From: Lunularia cruciata
Taxonomy: Eukaryota > Streptophyta > Marchantiopsida > Lunulariales > Lunulariaceae
Assembly (NCBI GenBank): GCA_948567375.1
Contig: OX419761.1
Coordinates: forward strand, 34,634,243-34,698,242
Direction: 5' to 3'
Length of the DNA stretch: 64,000 nucleotides
This document shows, piece after piece, positions 57,101 through 64,000 of this stretch. Position numbers and translations under genes: made by a program. The first letter of the stretch is position 1; the number at the start of each line of letters is the position of its first letter. The notes beneath the pieces are model-generated. The model worked only from the letters and a program-made list of their open reading frames with translations, ran no database searches and was not told the DNA's origin.

Positions 57101-60100
57101 CATGCCAACTTCTGGGGTATGTTCTTGAGGTTGCAAAGTTTGATAGAGCATGGAGATACTTAGATTGCTTGTGTTTTACGTGGATGCGCCACTAAGGAAC
57201 CCCAATGCAAGTTTGTGCCACTTCACTGAGAAGAAGATAAATATCTTCTTAATCAAGCTTTTCGATCATCAGAGAACTAGCAGGAAGCAGCAAGATGACA
57301 AGTTGGACGAGTAACAGGAAGCAACAAGAAGTCAAGCTGATTGTAAGGAACAACATGGACATTTCCCATTTTACAGCAGCATTTCATCAACTAGAGGTTG
57401 TCCTCCTGACCCCCAAATTGACAGCTGCATATGGAAGTAGTTAGGTGCTGAAGTAATGGTTTCACTGATCTGCTCAACTGTTACACAGATACCTGGATAG
57501 CGGATTGCACAGTCGTTGAACTATGAAATGGACATATATGTTACGCGGGAGAACTGTAGCAAGACACTAATAGAAACACACGTGTCAACGACCCTATAGG
57601 ACAAGAAATCTTCCAGGAAGTACAGGCGTCAGTGCAGCGGCTAGATGATATATGTCGCGCTCGTCTGTCAACCATCTAGAGTTTGCAGATGAGGATCACT
57701 AATTGTTGCTGAAGATGACAATGCGAGTACTATCTAAAGACCTACAGATCCTATATACGTGTGGCCGTATCCATTTTCGACCATGGAATATGCAATATCC
57801 TCACTAGACATCGATGCACGATGTTGCATGTTAACAAGTACTCGATGTTTGCTTCGACTCGAGTAAAGACCGTGCCTTCTTATAGGATTCTCCGTGTGCA
57901 CACTTTCCAACTTTTGCAAATTTCCATTGTGCAGGACACATGATAGAAACTATGTTGAAACGAAGGAATTGGAAAGAAACAACTCTGGATATGTGAATGC
58001 AAACTTATTCATCAACAACCGTCCTTGTGACAAAGTGCTAACCGTACGTGGCATACTAGTATGTAAAGAACAGAACGAGAAAGCAAGACGGTGAAGGATA
58101 AAAAGCATCAGAAACACGAGAACGATCCGGACTAGCTGTCAGCTCTTGAACCTCAATCAAATCGATGGACGAGGATACCGGGTGCGACCTCGTTGAGCAA
58201 AGAAGTTACGCTTCTTTGTGGCGGCTCATTGCAAGTGCAGGAAGCCGGAGTGCTCATTCTTTCCAGGTTGGGGGTCCAACTGAACCGTACTCCCTCTGAT
58301 TGAAACTTAGGCTCTCATAATCACATTTATACCGACATTTATTCAAGCGGCGAAGCGTACAAACCGTATCATGCGTCCATAATACCGGTAAGGATTGACG
58401 GCGTACTTTAATGGGGCTGATCAAAGAAGCATGCGCATAATACCCCTCCTCGTTCTAAGCAGTTTTGTAGAATCTCTTCCTCCATGGGAGGGACCACACC
58501 ACTGATCTCCAAATCGAAACTCAGTATATTCCAAACGATCGTCAAATTATTACCGCAACATGAGATTGTCCTGGAAGAAATACGAGATTTCTTCCCTCGA
58601 ACCGACGCACCGGGGAAATAGCCGGGAATGGTTTGACTTTGTTCCGACATCAATCTCTTGTCCGAAGACCTTGACTAACTTAGGCTCATAGTGACTTTAG
58701 GGACAGTTGTAGACGACTATAAAGGCCATGTATTCCGCTTTATACATAACCTGTTTTGCAGTCGGCGACTTCGAGGCATGTTGACTTCTGTATCTGCTGC
58801 GTGTGGTCACGTATTGGATTTAGAAATACGCATCAGTACCGTAAATACTTCTTGTAGTTCCACGACATCTTAGTAACGATTCGCAATTTAACACGTCAGA
58901 TGCTCTAACAGAGAGATCTTCTATATGACACGTTTTAGCGACGATGCGCCGTAAAGCGCACGTTTAGTGAGGTTGATAATCATGCAGCAGGTTGATAATG
59001 ATGCATAATCAAGCTACTGCATGCTTCTAATGCTCCAAGGATATTGTCACTCGACAATGTTGAGTAGCATTATGCAGGAAGTGTTCAGGCGGTGTCCCAA
59101 TCAGTGGTGCACGATCAACTGGTGCTGGATAACTCGGTGTGAATTCAATTTTGTTATAGCTGATTGAACTTTGGTCTCAGACTCGTAGTTTCAAATCTCC
59201 CACATATTTTAAACGCTGTCTATCATGACACAGCCACTGGTACAGTAAGACTAGGCTGAACCATAGCCCCGAAGACCTGTCCGTCTGTTTCATGCTAGTA
59301 AGAGAGATCACTTTTAGCATCTGGAAGCGGAAGCGACCTTTTTCAAGGATAAAACCGCGGATGTTTGTCGACTCCAGTGTCCCTAGTTTCCCCGGTTCGG
59401 TTTTACAAGCATCTCCCTAGACGTAACGTTCGAACTGCATCATGATTCGAGTCAGTACTTCCGTGCTCTTCGATCTAACAGCGGGCAGCAGATAGTTCTG
59501 CAGGGACTGAAGCAGCAAAAAGAAATCCTGTCAACTTCATGAGATCTTCCAGGAAGAGAAGTTACACACACATGTGGATCAGCCAGCATTCTCATTCCTA
59601 TTCACGGGACCCGCCACGTGTCAGACACGTCATTAGCTCAGCTCCGGAAGGATCGCCTTGTTACATGACTACCTATGCTGTTTCATTGACACGTAGGACG
59701 GGAACACAACACACTGTGTTACTGACATAGTAGAACTCTAGCTATGGCGGGGGACAATGGATAACGACAGGCATAGTGTAACGCTGCGTTGTTAAATAGC
59801 AGTATCCTGCAAGTACTTCGACCGCAGTGGCTGGCCAGGTACAATGACGAGGAAGACAAGTACCTTCGTTAACTGTAAGTACTGTATGTTCTCCCCCACA
59901 CCCCAACATCACCTAACTCCATTATACCCTCCACCATCTATTTCTCTGCAATGTGTACTCAAGTAGCTCTCTTTCACGAGAAAACATTTCAAAAGAAAGA
60001 GTCAACGCGTCTTGGATCAGAAATTTGCTCACGAACCTTTACAGTAGTTCCGGTCATGATGATTTAACTGTCAGAAACATCTCATACCGTAATCTGAAGA

Positions 60101-61727
60101 GAACAGGCACGTACCCTGAATGAAGTAGTAGTAGTAGCCTGGGTGGGGGATGGATTCCTTCTAACGGGAAAGCAGGCCGTTTTGTTCCATAAAATGGAAA
60201 TAAGGGCTATAACACTCGTGCCTACTGGTAAACATGGTACCTCTGAAGACTTATTTATGATTACTGGAAGTCAACCCTCTGTTCCATTCTTTGGTGGTCC
60301 ACTTTGTTTAAAAGCGCTAGATATTTTAGACCTTGCGTTTGTTGTATCGATTGCACCCAACATGGTATCAGTCAATCCGCATCCCAGATATTAATTATCA
60401 TTGAATAAGGCCACCTGAGCAAACTTTAATATTTTCACTCAAGGCCTGTGAAGGTCACTGCAAGGTTGTCTCCAAAATTGAAGATCTCGGTAGAAGAATC
60501 TTCTTAGCGCTGCTAGGGTTTCTCTAGGATGGTGGACCAGAGCGAATGGCGGAAAGGGGGAAGGAAGAATGCTTGTGAGAGGGGGCTTCCCTTGCGTTGA
60601 AGTAAAATTGGTAACAACTTGGAAGTGGCCCAGTGGAAGTTCTCTCTGAAAGAAAGTCCAGGACGACACGGGAGCAAAAGGACAAATGACGAGTCTGTGC
60701 AGGTGTAAGCTGTCTTCTGTAAAAGGGACCATGGGAGAACGAACAGAAAGAATACTGTCGCATAGTGGGAAGAGTCCCCGAGTGAGAAGGCGCAGTTTCG
60801 TCTCCCAGTAGAGTATTGTACTGTAGCCTGTATGTACCCCCCTTTGCTTCTTCGGTGCTCCCAGTTGTTCTGCCGTCGCAATGGACTGACGACGGCGAGA
60901 AAAAGAGAGGGGAGTCTGAGAATTTGCAGGCGAGTAACTGAAGAAAGGTCGTCAGACGATTTGAGTTGATTGTTGTGTTCGAACTACTACTAGTGATTCA
61001 ACTGGGAGCCGGCGACGTTCGGCAGAGAAAGGGCTGAAGTAGACGGAAGAGGGATACGGCCGGTCCTCTGGGTGGTTTGCTGGAAGACCCGAAGTTTAGT
61101 TTTGTATGTATTATCCTCTGTAGGATCCTCTGTACTTATCACGTTTCCCTCTCTTTCATCGTCTCCTCCGGATCGGTTACCTCGTGTTTGAACGTCGAAT
61201 TTGATTCCTTACTTGTTCTGGAGTCAGATTCTATTCTCCTTCCAAGCCCGCTCTTTCTGTTCCTCTCACTACCCCGCGAGCTGCAAATTGTCGTCTATTT
61301 TCTGCAGTTTCCCCCAGGGAAAGTGAGTGTGGTAAGTGACCGTGACCTTCGACCTTATGATGGTGATCGTGAGAGTTTGGTGCCGGAGTCTGGAAGGTGC
61401 TGATTGTGGGTGGTGGGGGAGGATCGAGTGTTCAACTGCCGGCTTGTCCTCTGCTGCTCGGTCTTGTTGTGTACAGATTGTTGGTTCAACCGAAGATGGA
61501 AGTGCACTCACAAGCCGTATAGAATGACGAGCGCAGGAACTCGAGACAGAGAAGAGAGCAGATGAAGATTGTTGTACCAGGAGGATGTTTAGGATGAAAG
61601 TTGAGTAGTAGGCCTTGAGAATTTAGTGAAAATATATGAACCTTTTGCCGTCTCTCTGTAGGACTCGCTGGAGATAGTCAAGAGTTTGAGGTGTTGCCGA
61701 CCCAGAGGGCCCAAGAAGCGGAAGAAA
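54195..61727. other. Long intergenic region; minisatellite at 56595-56647; no gene recognised
   Basis: 54195-55600 is AT-rich repeat-like DNA. From 55600 on, GC rises but no exon with a recognisable motif was found. A short minisatellite of tacgaattt/tacgaata units lies at 56595-56647. A second tRNA-like stretch is at about 59155-59205. 60880-61727 is GA- and T-rich and probably holds the promoter and 5' leader, perhaps with a leader intron (acceptor-like TTTTCTGCAG near 61298), of the gene starting at 61728. Confidence 0.4.
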
Positions 61728-64000
61728 ATGCCGACGCTCTTCAAGCAGCTTCAGACTGCCAGGGATCATGAACCGCCAGTGCCCAGGAGCCCGGTGACCG
61801 ACACAGGGAGCACAAAATCTTCGAGCGGCAGGAAAGTCAGCAGGGCTTCCCAGGCTCGTGTGGAAGCCCGGAAGGAGTTTCTCAGGGTGACCACCAAAGG
61901 GTCTAGAGATGAAATATACACTAACCCAGAAAGTCTGCCCCTCTTGGATGATGCGTACAACAACTTTCAGAGCATTTATCCCAAATTTGGCGAGACTTGG
62001 GCCGTCGATGATCTTAGAGAAAGAGAATACTTTCATCTTGAAGAAGGCGAACACGTGTGTATGGACTACTGTGGCTTTGGACTCTTCTCTCACTATCAAC
62101 AGGTCATTAGCAAAGCTTCTTCATCTTTCGGGCTCGCTTACATCTCTGCAAATCTTTCAACCCATGCTCTCTACGGAGCGGCAGAGGACGGTACTGCAGA
62201 AGCTTACATCCGGAAACGGGTGATGGATTATTTGAAAGTCAATGATCGAGAGTATAGCATGGTATTTACTGCAAGTCGGGGCTCGGCTTTTAAGCTTCTG
62301 GCAGAATCCTATCCTTTTCACCTCAATCAGAGATTATTGACCGTGTATGACTTCGAGAGTGAAGCTGTGAACTGGATGGCGCAGTGCGCCAAACAGAAAG
62401 GTGCGAAAATTATGAGTGCCTGCTTCAAGTGGCCATCACTGAGAGTGGGTACGACTGATCTGAAGAAACAGTTGCAGGAGAAGAAGAAGAGAGGCGACTC
62501 CGCCAAGGGTCTGTTTGTCTTTCCCGTTCAATCGCGAATGACTGGTGCCAAATATTCCTACCAGTGGATGTCTCAAGCTCAGCAAAATAAATGGCATGTG
62601 CTGCTTGATGCTTCAGCTTTAGGGCCCAAAGACATGGATTCACTCGGCCTTTCTCTATTCCGGCCTGACTTCATTGTTAGCTCCTTTTATAAAGTGTTCG
62701 GAACGGATCCCACAGGTTTTGGGTGTCTTTTTATAAAAAATTCTGCCATTCACAGTCTGCATAATTCCTCTCGGGCGCGAGCAGTGGGGATGGTCAGAAT
62801 TGTTTCAATGAACAATAACTCAACAGATGGGCATGACGAGAGAGAAAGTGAGGATGGAGACTTAGAAGAAAGTGGGTGGCGCTTGGATCAACAGGCGGGC
62901 ATGAGCTCTTTCTCTGGTCCAGTTTCTTCATTCTATACGGAAGTTGATGCGGACAAAGAACACTCATCTCTCAGTCGGGAGAAGAATTTACACGCCACTG
63001 CGAAATTGCCTAAGAGCAACGGAAAAAGGGTTGGTGAGATTGAGCATTCTGGGCAGCTAAGGAGGGTTAATGAAACCGAAGAAGAGCTCTTCGATGAGGA
63101 GGATGAACTTAGTGGTCGGTTCAGTGGCCGCTTAAGGGGATACATCGGTTACTCGGGTGGAGTGATTGAAGATTTTCATGAGGATGACATGAGTGAGATT
63201 GAATATAGTGGACAGCTGACCCAATCACGGTACGACTTGGAACGGATGGGTAGGGTAAGTGAAATCGAAGAGAACCTTCCAAGGAGTGGACTGCTCTCAA
63301 TGCCGCGGAACTCTTTTGGTAGAGATTCGAGTGAGATTGCGGAGGAGCTCGAGCAGAAACCTCGCAGAAGTCTACGTGAACAGCTCCACGAACCCCAGAC
63401 GAGTCCTTTGAAAACTGTGAGTGAGATTCTTCAGGAGGACTATGATGCTCCAAGGCCTTCCAGATTTTTCAGGGTTCCTCCTAGAAGGTCTTACCGGCTG
63501 GAAGACGACGAAGAGCTTTCGGTAACCCCTGGGATAATTGACAGAAGATCAGGCGAAGCTGAGGACAGTGGAGGTGAGGAGTTTGACGATAGGATAGATT
63601 CTAACGGTAAAACTTGCAGGACAAGTGAGGTTAGAGGTCAGTTTGAGCTTACCCCAGATAGAATGCTGCAAAGCGTGACCTCTCCTGAGGATAGATATGT
63701 ATCGAATTTAGACAGAGAGATTAGTCAGATAGAGGAGGAGATAGAGGAGAGGGAGTTCTCAAGGACAGCACTAAGTGACATTGAGGAGGAAAAGGGTATG
63801 GAGGTTGAGGGCAAGATGGACTCGGATGAGAGTGATGATGATAGAGTGACTCAGCAGAGATATTCTGCTCGAGAGGAGTCTCCATCTCTTAGTGAAATAC
63901 AGATAGAAGAAAGCCAATCCCAGTCATCTGAGATTCCAAAGGGGGAGAAAGCAGAAAATGGCACAAATATGCACCCGCGAGCACCAGGTAAGAAGTCAAC
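61728..64000 (+). CDS. Molybdenum-cofactor-sulfurase-like PLP-fold protein, partial
   Basis: Open from the ATG at 61728 to the window end (757 codons seen, no stop). It resembles the plant family of PLP-dependent transferase-like proteins related to the N-terminal, NifS-like domain of molybdenum cofactor sulfurase. Matching segments include CMDYCGFGLFS, ANLSTHALYG, SRGSAFKLLAESYPFH, VNWMAQCAKQKGAK, FVFPVQSRMTGAKYSYQWM, WHVLLDASALGPKDMDSLGL and SSFYKVFGTDPTGFGCLFIK. Lys322 in the last segment stands where the PLP-binding lysine is expected. After residue ~350 comes an acidic, probably disordered region of over 400 residues with recurring Ser-Glu-Ile motifs. A possible splice donor (CCAG|GTAAGA) lies at ~63988. 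The substrate is unknown; these plant paralogues are not shown to be sulfurases. Confidence 0.88.
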   Translation, partial: MPTLFKQLQTARDHEPPVPRSPVTDTGSTKSSSGRKVSRASQARVEARKEFLRVTTKGSRDEIYTNPESLPLLDDAYNNFQSIYPKFGETWAVDDLREREYFHLEEGEHVCMDYCGFGLFSHYQQVISKASSSFGLAYISANLSTHALYGAAEDGTAEAYIRKRVMDYLKVNDREYSMVFTASRGSAFKLLAESYPFHLNQRLLTVYDFESEAVNWMAQCAKQKGAKIMSACFKWPSLRVGTTDLKKQLQEKKKRGDSAKGLFVFPVQSRMTGAKYSYQWMSQAQQNKWHVLLDASALGPKDMDSLGLSLFRPDFIVSSFYKVFGTDPTGFGCLFIKNSAIHSLHNSSRARAVGMVRIVSMNNNSTDGHDERESEDGDLEESGWRLDQQAGMSSFSGPVSSFYTEVDADKEHSSLSREKNLHATAKLPKSNGKRVGEIEHSGQLRRVNETEEELFDEEDELSGRFSGRLRGYIGYSGGVIEDFHEDDMSEIEYSGQLTQSRYDLERMGRVSEIEENLPRSGLLSMPRNSFGRDSSEIAEELEQKPRRSLREQLHEPQTSPLKTVSEILQEDYDAPRPSRFFRVPPRRSYRLEDDEELSVTPGIIDRRSGEAEDSGGEEFDDRIDSNGKTCRTSEVRGQFELTPDRMLQSVTSPEDRYVSNLDREISQIEEEIEEREFSRTALSDIEEEKGMEVEGKMDSDESDDDRVTQQRYSAREESPSLSEIQIEESQSQSSEIPKGEKAENGTNMHPRAPGKKS

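Noticed and set aside
60143-60394. 83-residue plus-strand frame
   Set aside because: It has no motif, and its length is expected by chance in this composition.
61623-62099. 158-residue minus-strand frame
   Set aside because: It lies antisense to the MoCo-sulfurase-like coding region, which has clear homology, and shows no motif of its own.
1-64000. CRISPR arrays, operons or prokaryotic islands
   Set aside because: No regularly spaced identical repeats were seen. Gene structure with spliceosomal introns and plant retrotransposons shows a eukaryotic nuclear sequence.

Overview
This window is nuclear DNA of a land plant. It has intron-bearing genes with GT-AG splice sites, nucleus-encoded chloroplast proteins with transit peptides, and decayed Ty3/gypsy chromoviruses and Ty1/copia elements. 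Gene spacing, intron sizes and the divergence of the proteins from flowering-plant homologues as I remember them suggest a non-seed plant (bryophyte or lycophyte), but the species cannot be fixed from sequence alone. All coordinates, splice joins and difference counts below were made by hand.

Layout. (1) 0.7-5.6 kb: two genes on the minus strand, a four-exon bestrophin-type chloride channel resembling thylakoid VCCN1, and an intronless gene for plastid ribosomal protein bL12c. (2) 6-29.5 kb: an AT-rich nest of retrotransposons. A 5.6-kb chromovirus (element B, 9503-15142) sits inside an older one (element A, 7570-18603). Both have LTRs, primer-binding sites and perfect 5-bp target duplications. 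Around them are an internally deleted copia element with a 30-bp fold-back palindrome, a 5'-truncated chromovirus on the minus strand, and older gypsy relics. (3) 34.2-42.9 kb: a divergent gene pair, a NUDT14-like ADP-sugar diphosphatase (minus) and an AIP2-like RING-H2 E3 ubiquitin ligase (plus, five exons). (4) 49.9-54.2 kb: a second small repeat island. It holds a decayed fragment that may come from the region downstream of a reverse transcriptase, split by a solo LTR, and a second solo LTR of the same family with a perfect target duplication. (5) 61.7 kb to the end: the first part of a molybdenum-cofactor-sulfurase-like PLP-fold protein with a long acidic tail built on a recurring Ser-Glu-Ile motif; it runs off the window.

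The most unusual signal is in the LTR of element B. About 200 bp just upstream of its TATA box hold eight copies of GAAgcTTC and three of TTCtaGAA, forming heat-shock-element arrays, one of them four perfect alternating units. A three-unit heat-shock element also occurs in the related element C. This suggests a chromovirus lineage under heat-shock-factor control.

The genes do not form an operon or pathway. Three of the five encode probable plastid proteins, which is common in plants and may be chance. Large stretches (2.7-4.8, 18.6-22.8, 29.5-34, 42.9-49.9 and 54.2-61.7 kb) contain nothing I can identify beyond the repeats listed.
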